From Balanoglossus misakiensis (taxonomy: Eukaryota > Hemichordata): a DNA stretch of 64,000 bases. Each line of letters starts with the position of its first letter. The first letter of the stretch is position 1. This document shows, piece by piece, positions 1 to 13,486 of this stretch. The stretch lies in NCBI GenBank assembly GCA_040954595.2, contig CM082577.2, positions 5,022,001 through 5,086,000 of the forward strand, read 5' to 3'. The notes beneath the pieces are model-generated. The model was given only the letters and a program-made list of their open reading frames with translations, did no database searches and was not told where the DNA came from. The translations under genes were made by a program, and so were the position numbers.

Positions 1-2273
1 ACTCCTTGAAAATCCTGGAGGGTTACAGAATTTGAGACTACATTCTTCTGAAATGCCCTCCAACCAACCGGTTGACCCCCCAAAAAATCAAATAGTTCTC
101 CCCTAAACTGCCTGGCCATGCAAGATCTCACAGTGTCTCAAGGAGTTCAGAAAATAGTCTATTGGGACTGGGTTATAGAAAACACTGCAAATGTTGTTCC
201 GGCCTTCCAGTAGCAATACCATGGGCAAGCACGTTTGTTTGCTGAGAGCAAAAATCACACGCCTGTTAAATTGGTAGATTGATTTACACATTCCCATGGC
301 CCTTTAGGTATAACAACCGACTTATATGCCATTATTGCATACAAAGACATCACAAGAAGCTCGTTTCTGTTTCATATATGCGTCAGATGACCAGAGGCCT
401 GCAGGTTTGTGGGAAAAAAAATAGTGATCGTTTGCTAAGTTGCCTGCAGACAAATGGTTATGTAACTAGGCACACTCTTGAAAAGACAAATATTAGATTA
501 ACCAATTCAGTTTGCATTGCCATGACAACCTGCGCTGGAGGCAGCTTGTTTAATCAGACTGTCAGGAAACAGGACTGTCGACATATTTTGGTCTGTCAGT
601 CAACCGAGGCAGGTGTCAGTGTCTCTGATCCATAGTTTTATTCATGAATATGCCAACTGATATGAAAAGGCATACATGTGTGAAGGCACAGTATGTCAAA
701 TCTAGGAGAAGAAAGGTATGTGCAGGCAATATAGGAAAATAGTGAGCTTACCCTACTCCGTGCATGTTAATACATACATGGGATGTATATGTATATGTGT
801 GTGTATAAAAGTTTGGTTCCAAGTGTGTAATTCTGATGATTGAAAGAACTAATAAGAATCACGTGTCGCTGGTCGCTTAAACCCATCTGTTGTTTTATTT
901 TTGTGTGATGCTTCAAAACAAGCCGACAATTGTCTAATATATGAATTTCAAATAAGCTGCGTGATACCATATGAGAATAAGGCCTGACAAAATTCCATGA
1001 TTTGAAGTCATCTTCCTTATTGTAAACAGTTGCAAGCATAAATGCCCTCTGAGACCTGCTTTGAACTCTGTCAGCTCCAGCCGTTCCAAATTAACCTGTG
1101 AAAACCTAAGATTGAATGTATTAACGCGATCAAAATGGTTGAATGTATACACAGAAATTTGGCAGTACTGTTCATTGATGACTGATTTGAGAACCACTTA
1201 TGGTAATATTTGCTGTGAAAAACGACATAAGGGAACACCCTGGGTCGAGGAGTCGGGGAGACGTTTGATGGATTGAAAGGTCGTGACCCCTGCTAAGCTT
1301 GGCAGTACATCCCATCATCCCGTTCTTTCAATTTGGATGCTATCTGCTGTTCCCTGATTTGAATATCAATTGGCTTGCGGCGTGATCCCCCCCCCCCCAA
1401 AAAAAAAAAAAATTCTCAGCTTGACGGTGTTAACCTGATTTGAAAACCCATTTCCAGTTTGAAATTTGACTCTGTCGGATTGGTGACTTTATACTGTCTA
1501 TCGGATTCAGAAGTACATTGACACAGCAAGAACATAATGTAAATCCCTAAAATATGATCTCATTTATGAATAATGTATACATTCACATAAAAATGCTGGG
1601 AAATATTAGAACTGTTAGTAAAAAAACCTGATATGGTTAATTGTATTATATTAAGGTGGTATTGCATATTTCTCAGCAATTTTGTCCAATTTTCGCATTT
1701 TCGGACAAGTCTGTCTCAGGCTAACATTTATTATAGGATACGTGTCCTTAACTTGACCGACAATTATCAAAAACCTCAAATGTTGACATATCTACTGGTA
1801 TGTGAAATTATTATTGTTTCTTTGTTATGCAAATGATGTATGCTTCCCCTCAATATATATCAATGTTTTGTAACCCTTAGCAAAAAGGCTGATATTAATA
1901 ATGATTGTATTTTGTGTATTGTAATAAAATATCAGATTTAAACAGTGTTGTGCCTTACAAGTTAATACTTCCATTTGGGCCACGAGCGTGCGTGTCGAGA
2001 TGTACACAGCTTCTGATGGATGCATGGCTGTCAGTCGAACCACTTGAGAAACTTGTGGAGTGTTCAACACTCGACACTTTGGATATCAGGCATTAGAGAA
2101 TGACACCTCTGGGGTTTCAAATGTGATCGTTTTCACATGAAGGTTGCATGCAGATTCAAAGTATACAAACTAGAGTTAACATGCTTGGTAGAAATATTAG
2201 CCAAAAAAGCAACCAATGATGTCAGTGTCCACTAGCTACCCTAGTTACAGTGACTGGTTGTCCTACTTCCATT

Positions 2274-2553
2274 TTAAGGTATTATGTCGTGTCTCGGGGA
2301 CAGATTTTAGGGAAAATTATAGTTCTCCAAACAGATTGTGTCTTTTTGAAAATGAAGAAATTGCAGGGCGTTCACCTTCTTTTTTTTATATAAAAGTTAC
2401 TAAATTGACATTTTCTCCGTAGAATTGACGTAGAGGTTGTCGGCCATTTTGAATTTCAAATTTGAGATAATTTTGCTCCCTCATTCAAAATTTTGCTCAG
2501 TGACTAGTCACCTCAGATTTCCATTCTCGATTTTAAGTGAGAAGAATCCTTAA
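2274..2553. mobile_element. Possible diverged TTAA element
   Basis: A 280-bp unit that begins TTAAGGTATT and ends AATCCTTAA. Only about six terminal bases match well, so this may be chance. The start resembles the confirmed MITE and other TTAAGGT sequences in the window. Confidence 0.25.
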
Positions 2554-4190
2554 TGTTGTCTCGAGCAAATGGTACGTACAACCTGAAACCCATAACTTCA
2601 ATCAGAGAGAGAAACTGGTCTAGTTGTAAGTCTCAGTTCTCAAACGGAAGTGTCAGTGGCATATATAATAAAGGCACGGAGCCGCTTATTCAGATTCCCC
2701 AGCCTGTTCACCCACGCACCAATATCGCGTCATAAACGTATAAATCTGCCGAGGGCAAAAGTTTCGTTCTTTGTCGGGGCTCAGAAAAGAAAAAAAAAAA
2801 CTCATAAAAATGACATCAGACCGGAGCTGCAGCACCACCTCAGGTCGCGACCTGGGCTCATTCTAATAAATAAGAGAAAAGTGCATATGCCAATACGTGT
2901 CCATTCAAGCGGGAACAGATCGTCCTTTCACTTGGACCAGAATAATGGAGTGCAAATTCCTGAACGATGCGCGCCCGATCATCTCTCTCGTAATTTAATA
3001 CCTGTGTGAAATAATATCACAATAGAGGTGAGCCCATAAGCATGTGACGGGTTAAGATGAGAATATTATATCAATTTGGAAGGGGCCATTGTACGTGAGG
3101 CACTTTAAATTGTGCTGTCGGTAATGGCCCATTTTATTATAAATGAAAATCACAATTAATAACTTTCAGAGTAATTATAAAAGGGAGTGGCCGGGAATGA
3201 TCAGTTCTTGAATGGATCTGAGCGTGTGCCAGAACAGAAATGAATCATGGGAGAAAACGAAGGGACAGTGTTGTCAAGCATTAATATAAAAGGCTTTCTT
3301 TTGAAGACATTGGTGATGCTGGCTCTGTTGTCAGAGATGAATTGTTCATACAATCATAGAGGGCGCCCTTCTCAGTACTTGACTTTCCTCAAGCTTATAC
3401 ATTAGATTTCAGATAGCAAAAACTGCTGTACTCCCCACTGTTCTGTCACAAATCCATCCAATAAAAGAAACATCCTATTTGTATGATGCCACTTCCAGGA
3501 TGCATTGCCTTTGGCAATACTGCCATCCTTGACTCATGTGTCAAGTAACCATGGCGACTATCTGTCAGATGAGGACGGCTAGTGTGTCTTTGTTAGTTTG
3601 CTCGTTGCACAGCCCTTTGCAGGAAGAGTATGTTAGTTGGGGGAAATCATTTTCATGTCAAATAAATGCATGCAATGTTACAGTGTAATTACAATGTCTT
3701 GAAACACAAATAGTTGACATTTTGTTGTTGTCTATAAGACTAATAGCAACAACTGTTTTTTCAGCAGATAGAGTTTCTTATAAAAGTGGGAAAGGAAGGA
3801 ATGTAGACTACAGCTAGCATGCATCACTCTGAAAGATTTGCCAAATACTCCCTTGATACATGGCAGTCTTAACATGGAAAACATGCATATTATTTAAAAT
3901 TAAGTTAATATCAGCAAAAGCTGAAGTCGTGTGCCACATATTTATCTAGCCATAGTCAGTCAATCTACATGCATATACATTTGTAAGCTCTGCTGACAGA
4001 CTGTCATTTGAAAGACTGGAATCTAACTCATCCAAATAACTTCTTACATGGTTGAATGGAGCTAAATATATTGATATGTGGTTTAGATCTTTTCCCAAAC
4101 ACATCTGATAGTCATATTGCTTTTAAAGGGGCAACAGCTGTAACCTTTAGGTATTTCCTGGACATTTATTCTTGTGAATAGTCTTAACTT

Positions 4191-4410
4191 TTCACCACTC
4201 AACTCCCTGTGTTCTTAACATGTCACCTTTCCCATGTCTTCCCAACTTTTCACCGCTGCCTATGTTATTGACATTTCACCACTTGATTCCCTATGTTCTT
4301 AATATTTCACAACTCAACTCCCTATGTTCTTAACATTTCACAATTAAACCCCCTATGTTTGTAATATTTCACAACTCAACTCCCTATGTTACCAGATTTT
4401 CACTTTTTCA
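4191..4410 (+). repeat. Degenerate ~31-bp minisatellite
   Basis: About seven imperfect units with the core TTTCACAACTCAACTCCCTA followed by TGTTCTTAA. The two middle units are the best conserved; the outer ones have decayed. Confidence 0.85.
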
Positions 4411-7091
4411 CAAGAGCCAAAGTAATATTTCAAAAGTAATATTGATGACCTGCATGCCTTCTTTTTCTGGATCATTCATTAAATATGCCAATTCCCTAAT
4501 TATATGTTTGTCGGAACTGATTATTTGAACTTATTGGTTGTGACCGTTTTGTTTGCCTGTAACTGAATATTTTTGATAAGAAGTTGAATAGTGAATGTTA
4601 GTGCTATCAGTATTCCACTGTATATCTGTCGGACATTAATAAGTGAACCAGAAATTCATTTAAGAAACCATGTGGAAATTTTATTCAGAATGAAAAGGAT
4701 ATCCAGTGATTCTTACCTTAAGATTATTTTTTTTCAAAGTACAATGTATATTGTTATTTTCAGAAAAATTAATTTCATTTCTGTCAATAAATAATGCTGG
4801 CATATTTGAATGGGGAGGTGTTTTTCTCTTAGTTTCTAAGGAATGAAAAAATGTATTGATTTGATACTACGACCCATTTTTACCTCTGCTTTTCCTCCGA
4901 GAATTATCAAAGATTAAAAGCCAGGGAGTGACAGGGCTGACTGATGCACCCAGAGATCCCCTCGAGCAGAATCGTGAGACAAGATGACAATAATTAATAT
5001 CTCGGCCAGAGTCAACTCCATTAACAAGTGTTCCAAGTTCTCTTTCCATTTGCAATTTTTAATGAATCTTTTGTCAGCTACCACACAGTTTAATATAAAG
5101 CAAAGATGTTGTTTCTGTCATGTGGGAAAGATGTAAACTTGCGTTAAAAAATCTGCCCAACAGATTAATCCTTAGCTGAATCTTGAAGATGTTGTTAGTT
5201 TTCTTAAGTCTCTGCTGCATGATGTTGTGGAATACGGCAGTAATTGGGTTGCATCCATTATACTGTCTGCTTGTACATCTTCCCAGATTACACTATGCAA
5301 TTAAATCGGTTTTATACTAAACCCTGTCTAACCTTGAAACCCGTACAATGTATGTCCTGTTGTCTTCGGAAGCCATTTTGAAAGACCTTGTACAAACCAT
5401 CCACTCAACCAAACCATAGTTTTATTAGCTATACATACATATACACTGAGAAGCGATAAGACTATCCCCTCATTAGAGGTTCCTCTTTACCACTGGAAAA
5501 ATGGAATTGGCCCAACCCATGGTCTAATCATACATGTGCAGGTCATACTCATAGGTGAAACCCAGTCTGTCTGGGGTATATTGCCATGTGCCAGTTCACA
5601 ATATCATTATACAGCAGCAGACAATGTCAATCTCAGTGATGATTTGCTTCCAGGTTAGGGAATCACCCTCATCCCGTGACATTATCAAAAAAATGATTGA
5701 AGACTGTGATGGAGCTGGTTATCAACTTGTTCATTTCAATGAGTGTGCAAAAAACATACATCAGATATCATGGATATTTAGGTTTATTATTAAGACATAA
5801 TAATTTGTTGTAACACATCACCTGACACGGCCCTCAAAAATTATGCTGAGTGTGCATTGCCTACCACAGGTTAGGCAAAAGTATATGTAACAAAAAGAAA
5901 CTATCTTTTATTTTTAAACATTCTGACATTATTTGATATTAAAAAGCACGATTAAATGCTCTCAAAATCTGGGCTCTGTTGTGAAGCGTGACTTCATGGA
6001 GTAGTTTTACTCCCAATTATAATTTTAGCGCTCTCGGCCATTATTTGCGTTTAGTCAAGCAGGCAGACCATTTTTTATGCTCTCTTAAAAAGAAAGAAGT
6101 CATGCGACTCAAGTTCATATTTTATGCATGTTATTAAGCCTTGAGTACATGGAGAGTACCTTCATAAAAGCTAACCGTACCAGAGTTTAAATGTTTGTGG
6201 ATATTGTGGAGGTGATGGTTTTTTTCCAGCTGATGAACTGGAATTACTCTCGTGAATTGCGTGACTTTGTGGTAAGGTCCTCAATTAGATTTGTCGTCGT
6301 CCTGAAGATATCATTAAACAGTTTGGAAACGTTTCAGGAGCATTCTTTAATTAATTTCCAACATGTGTAAATTACTGTTATGTGGAGTTCATTCATGCAA
6401 GTTAGACCTCGTAAAATCACAGTCACATGCCCACCCTTTCGCAGAAGCCACACAACTGTGAAATATCAAAAGAGCATCCCTTATGTGCATGCTTGCTTCT
6501 TTGATCCGCAACTTTAAACCTGCCCCCCAAATCAAACTGCACCCCTCTCAACCAAATCTCAATAATTCACTCTTTTTCCCCCGGATCACTTGATCCTGAA
6601 ATTCTCAGGAGAAAGACTGCCAATGATTGCATAGGGATGAAGTTATCAAATTGGGTCTAACAAATAGGCACCAATAGTCCCGTGTCACCATTTCAACATA
6701 TATCATGTAGTACTTCAAAGCAGACATATAACATACAGCAGCAGGCTCATTCAGTAACATCTGAGAAGACAGTCAGCTTCAATATATCTTCGACTTCCCT
6801 TGTGAATTCACCAGTTATGAGCTGAGATCGAGTTAACCAGTAAAACAACCAAAACCAATTCTAGTACAAATTGTACAGCTTAGAGATATAGAGTAAATTA
6901 CTAGGTTTCATTTTAATAATATAAAATAAATAGTGTTGAAATTATGAATGCGGTAGGTCATTATAAATTCATCGTCTTTGTTTTGACACTTTTTGAAACA
7001 TGGCAGTATTTGCTGATTTAAAAAAAACTAAATTAACGTCTAGAGGAGAATTTGCATGGTGCCATCATCGTGTCAAAACAAGGTTGTTTAT

Positions 7092-7107
7092 CATGTACCG
7101 GTACATG
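7092..7107. repeat. 16-bp perfect palindrome containing TACCGGTA
   Basis: CATGTACCGGTACATG is exactly self-complementary. Its central octamer recurs ten times in the window. Confidence 0.9.
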
Positions 7108-10100
7108 CAAGTTCATCTGTCAGGCTCATTTCCAGTTCATTGCGCTGACTGCTTTTTACAAATTACTGCTGCCTGGCAAAAGCCATTGGTTGTACAATTA
7201 GCCAGGATCTCTGTATTGACTTGACAGGGATACGACCACTTCATTGCCTCCATGCGAATTCTGTTCATCTTTCCTCTTGGGTCTCAGTCGAGTTTTGCTT
7301 TCCTCGAGGTCCCCATGGATTTTCTCCCATACTGGCATTAATACTCACTGGGAATATTGTGCAGCTGTACGTAAAGTACACAGACAGTTACGGCTGACCC
7401 ACGCCAAACAGAATAAAAATCTATATTTGGTAACAAATTTGAATTTTCGTTTTAACCACCGACCGGCAACACAACACAAGTTTTTACGTGCAATCGAGAT
7501 ACTAAAGCTGCTCATAACACTATCTCCTTTCTATGTGACCCTTAATGAGTTCACAAAGGTCATGTACAGCTGACAACTCATCAGAGCCATCAGTTGTGCT
7601 ACAGTTAGATCATCTGAATAAAATATTCAAATCAGACAAGCAAGCGAGCAGGCAAATAAACCAACACAATAACCAAATAATATTTGTTGTATACATATGC
7701 ATGTATGTACATTTACTGTATACACTCTATCTATCAACTAGTTTTTTTAGAGAAAAAAACTGAAATTTGCTGAAAATGCTTATACTGTTAGCAGTATCAT
7801 ACCATTAACTTATTAGCAATAGTAGAAACCACAGATGAGATAGAACTGTAATCAAATTAACATAGTTGTTTTTAATACTGAGATTTTCTCCACCAGATTT
7901 TAAAAATACAAATTATGTTATTCATCTGTAATGCTAAAAGTTCCCTGGTGAAGTAGGTTTTGTGTTGGATGTTGTTTGGAACGAGACCAAGTGGAATCAA
8001 TTGATACAAAGAATACGTCACTCAAACTTGAATGTACAAACCACTTCTGATCACTATGTCCTTGTTACCGTAAGTTTTACACTACAGTGTTCCGCACGGC
8101 CATTTCTAGAAAAGGGGCACTTCATGCAGCTATTAACCCTGAAAAAAATTGCCACAGATATCTCACAAGAGCGAAGTCAATTGGGTCGCGTGGCCTGAGG
8201 TACAGAAAGATCTCTACGTGGCAAGGATAATGACGTAGCCGTCAGTGATAATGTTTTGCGTGTCAGTATGTTTCTTCTCAATGGGTCTTCATCACCAATG
8301 GCCTTGAAATGCACAGCTGCAGCATGTACTTGAGTGGAGAGACTGGTGTTTGCAGTGGAATGTCAGAGTGTGCTTTTTACTCTGAGAACCAATATGGACT
8401 TGGGAATTTGAAAGAGTCCCGACGTGATCAAGAGTCCTGTAAAAGTAAAAGAATTAATGCATATGAATAGAATATTTGAGCAGTGGCACAGTATAGTTTT
8501 TATCTATTTGCTCTGATGTTCTTATCAAAATTTTTCGTTATTCACTCAAATTGTGAATAGGTTGAAAGAATTTAATGTGTACATACAACTGTGTACATTT
8601 CATGTTCTCTGCGGTTACTTTTAGTCTTCCTATCAAAAGAAAACTTTCCTTTGCCAACTCATCTATCGGACTGTCTCCAAAGATCTGAAGAAGCGGCCAT
8701 AATTTTATATGAAATGACCCGTGTGTTACCTCAAAAATCCTGGCTTCTTAAATTGTCTGACAGTTTGATAAGAAAAACAGCACACGGTTCAAGCAAACAA
8801 TATTTTTTGCGTATTTTTTTAGTGTCCTATTATTTGAGGAAAGGTGAATTTTGACAGACAACAAGCAAACAAAATGCCAGGATGTAAGGCCATAACATAC
8901 TGGTACGACAATTTGTATGCATTTACCCGGCTCAGACGAATGATGAATTGTGCCAGTAATATCAATAGAGCTATGTCTGTAGATCATTATCGTCAGCGCA
9001 GTTGGTGTTTTCTGTTTACATGACCGAGCCAAACTACAGAACACTGTACAGAAAATGAGACCATCAATAATGCTGTAGCTACAATGATGGATATCTCCAA
9101 TAACCATGGCAACGGAAACCCTGTTAGACTCATTCCTGTATTCTGGATCGGCGAATGATCTTCAGCACGGAAGGAGTTTAGCGTTATCAGCGTAAATCTA
9201 GACAGTTATCTGCGTTTTTATCAAAGTCCTACATTACCGGTCAACTTAATTCCCGTACAAATGTATAAGTGGGTATCTTTTCAGGCAAAGGGTGGATGAA
9301 TTCACTGAAGCATTGTTCGGTTCGGTTCACATAATTTTGGCTCATCCTGGGAACTTCCTTTGAAGCCTCGACTTCAGCAATTTTTGTGGAAATTCAAAAA
9401 TTATCGCTTAAGATTTTCTGAAATGGGGACACGTCTCTGTCGGGTATTTTCAGGCCCGTTACCATAGCAGCAGAGGTGACACATCTGTATATCATATAAT
9501 TTTAATTCCGTGTCAATTATTGACCGAAAAATGCCGTGTGTATCCTAAAGTAATTCGAGGGAACTCCAAGGAACCTTAATTTATGGTCTAATGGCCTGCG
9601 TTGTTTGATCCCAGTCTTGTCAAATGTTGCAATAAGGGCACGTAACTGTGCTAGGTGATGCAATCTTGCACGTAGGCATTCGTGCGCCGCAGTGATAATG
9701 GCACTTGGTTAATTGGCAGGTAAATAAACCAGTGCCGTCTTTGCAGACACATGATCCCATTACGGCGTGACTCGCTTAACTTGCTCGGTTATTCTGCCGT
9801 AGGAAGTCTTCATGGAGCCTTATTGCACAGCGACTAGAAAACAGCTTGTCGCTTGGCGAGGATTTAAATATTTAGCCGGTAATAATGTGGATTACAAGTG
9901 TTTGGTTTCTTTGACTGCTTCGAAACTTGGAGAAACACTAAATCTTGGGATTTGCCAACTTATAAAGGAGATATGTTGTGTACAGTGGTCTCTAATTTAC
10001 ATATGCCCGTATATGGTTAAAGGGGCATATCTGAGTCTTCTAATGATCATGTACCGGTAGTAGAACACTTAATGCATGACCTCCAAAGTGAAAGCCAGAT

Positions 10101-13100
10101 GGAACCACATCTAGAAATAGATGTCAGAAGTTAAATACAATCACACACTCATTCTTGTATACTTCTGCTAATAATGCCAACCAAAGTTAATTTATTTTAT
10201 TTTCCAATATCTGCGATTTACACATCAAATAGTATTAAAAACAATCGATAATAACCCAGAGCCGAAAAGCTAGTTTTTTTCTGAACAGGATATTGGATTC
10301 ACAATGGCCATACATTAAAAGTCAACCTTTCAAATTAATCCTCTTGTAGGATAATGCTGTCTGACAAATTTTCGAATTAATGCAGATATTCACTATTTTG
10401 AGACAATTTTCTTGTGTCTGTGACTGCCATACGCGCAACTGAAAATTTGGTTAATTTCAATAAAATGTGTGTATTTTAGAATGCCATGTGAACCAAGATT
10501 TTTTGCAATGTACTACTACTATACTTTTGAGCGAAGAGTTTAGTTGGTCTGATTGACTCCAACTAACTTAATTTAACCATCTCAAGTGGCCTCAAATTCA
10601 AAGGAATTTCCTGCACAGCGTAGGGTTACATTTGATGCAGGTCTGTATTAAATGAAATTGAAGTCTCGTGGGTGGATGATCAAATGGAGAGCTCTATCAA
10701 AGACGGTGTGTGGCCGCCCAAGTGCTTGTACTTTGCGGTCTCTCAGTTTTGGAGTAATTCAGAGGTAAAAAACTGTGAGGTTGTCTTAGAATGCAAATAT
10801 TAAAGCAGTATTGGAAGATGTTCAAGAAGGTAGCTTGTGGTCGGCTTTACGCGGTTGTGTTGAATGATAATGAGGATCTGTTGAGTGATTGCCTCGCTAA
10901 AGTCATCTTGCAGGTTAATGCTTGTGTTTGGTCTGCATTCAGGAATTTCAACATATTTCACCGCATTGTAAGCAGACCGTAGTGCTGAATGTAATGGTGA
11001 TTTAATAAAAGACATGAACATCGTCATTAAAATTTCATGCAGGGCATTTGAAACATTAGCAAAAAATATAAAAAAATGTCTTCTGTTGCATCCATCAGAG
11101 GGGTGAGCCAATTTGATATTCACAAGAGGTAGCATGCATGAATTACAGTGAGTTTAGACATCTCTAAAAAAAACGTTCAGAGGACAGTGCTTGAGGCGCG
11201 ACCAATTGCAAGTCCTATATTTTGCGATTTCTTGTCTACAAATTAGCCCAGACAGTACATTACATCCTCCTTTTGAGTCGTGCGTGTCTCGGGAGTTTCC
11301 AGCCCCAGAAACGACTGCATCTGATATTCTGATGCCGCATACGGTATTAGCTAAGCACTAAGCCCAGTTTGCCCATACATCATTCACCTGTTAATTCTAA
11401 AGATAACCCACAATTGGAAATTGCCATCTGCTTTCTTGTTAGGGATCTCTTTTTACCCCAGGGCTAGGTTTTAAATGCATATCAAATGAGAAAACAGAAA
11501 AGCTACTTTTCACCTTGTGCTCTGATGATGGATGCAACAGAAGTATAAAAAAAACACAATGCATCACTTTTTGTTCTTCTTTTTTGTTGTTAATTGTCCA
11601 CATGCAAATAATACGTTAAAAGCACGAGGATCATTTATTACTAGTATCGGCTAAATTCCTATAAATTGTACAGGATGGATGACATAGGCCTTGGAGACTC
11701 CTGAGTCCATGAAGATAATCACGTCTCAGTAGTGTAGCCTCAGATGTTATTGTGCCATCAGTAATTGATGATCTGCCCCAACCTCTGTTGCATGCAGTAC
11801 GGTACATCCAGAAATTTATACTAATGGGGAATGCATACATCCATGCAGTCATCAGTCATCATTTTAGCTTAGCTGAGTACATCTGTGAATAACTTTTTAT
11901 GTTGACTATAGTTTTAAAGTGTTTTAATAACCACTGATTTTGTTAGGTGTTGCGCATGTTATTAGTTAACAGTGAAAAAAAATAAACGTTGTCAACCTTG
12001 AACTGGCACAGGGATATTGTCATGTGTGAAATCCAGGGCTTCATTCAATAAATGCAAGGACAGCATGGCATGATTCTGATATCCCAATGATGGTTTTTAT
12101 TTATAGTACGTGCATGTATTTAATCACAACATTTATTTGGGTTCCGTCGTTTAGTGACTTCTATACGTGTCACAATAAAAGGATTGTGAGCTGGTAATTT
12201 CTGCCAGGGTTTGCCCACATGCATGTATTTCAAATAAGACCTCAGTATGTACATGTAACTTGTAGGGATAATAGCTACCGTATATGGCACAGGAGTTTCT
12301 ACCGGTACAAGCATTTTCTGACGATTCCCAATCTTGTCTAATATACTGAATTTGATTGTGTGTTTTGCAGCAGGTGTGAGGACACTGTACCATTAATAAT
12401 TTATGTGACAAGTAATTTTTCATGAACAAGTTTCATCTTTTTCATCCGTTTTAATATCCTCCACTAGAACGTAATTTCAGCAGACAACATTTTTTTTAGC
12501 TTCATTTCTCAAGGAAAATACCCATTTCCTGGCCGTGAAAAGGAAATAAAGTGGAAGAAACAACTAACACTGGGCTATATTAATAATTTGTACTCTTTAA
12601 TGAATCTATTCATAGGACCGCCGTGCATATGCAATATGAAATCCACTGACAATTACCATATGTCCTGCAGTTAGCTCAATGAAAGTGTGGGCAGAGACAG
12701 GAAATTAATGAATTTCCGGAAGATACATTCGGTGGAGGTGTTTCTTCGCAATCAAAACCCCTGCAGACTAATCACCGCAGGGCTTGCACTGAAGGTCTCA
12801 ATCCCAACCACACATCACTTCAGTTTGTTCTCTCTGTGATTAATATTACTCTTTCGTCCCTGCTTGTACAGACATATTGGAAGTTTGACTCGCTCTGAAT
12901 TGTGCATTCGGTTGAGCCTTTCGCTGAGTTTTGCACAATGAGTCGAGTTAAGTGGCAGATTCATCCTTGTAACTCGGCATGCACTAGCAGACTAAAGGCA
13001 TTCATAGAAGGTGAATCGAAGTCATTGACCGTTATTGTCGCATGTTGAATGGAGTTTATTTCTCTGAAATTGCATGCACACGGCAATGATGGACAAATGT

Positions 13101-13454
13101 ATACCACTTGTGTGAATTGCAATGATGAATACGAATGTTCTACGTCCATTATTGCTCATGCTGTCCAGATGGTGAAAGATGAACAAGTAATGGTCATCCT
13201 GCCCGGATGGTATTTACTCAGTGAAAATGAGTTCTAACATTAAATGCAGCAAATTCAAAACTTTGCTGACTGCCATGGGATTGTCCAGTATCAATTTTAT
13301 TTAGCAATGAGCTAGTAGCTGTCCTTTATAGGCTGTCCTGTCCAGACAGTGACTGCACCAAGAAGCGAATTGTCAGGGAGTTATTAACATACAGTGGTAA
13401 AGTTTTGCTTTAATGAATCCTGTATCAGAGTCATGGCCAAAGAATCTGCCACAT

Positions 13455-13486
13455 CAGATAGTCCTTGGTTCAGATAGTCCTTGGTT
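13455..13486 (+). repeat. 16-bp exact tandem duplication
   Basis: CAGATAGTCCTTGGTT occurs twice in direct succession. Confidence 0.95.

Noticed and set aside
103-635. Short frames on both strands near the left edge
   Set aside because: Under 120 codons with no recognisable domain; expected by chance in AT-rich intron sequence.
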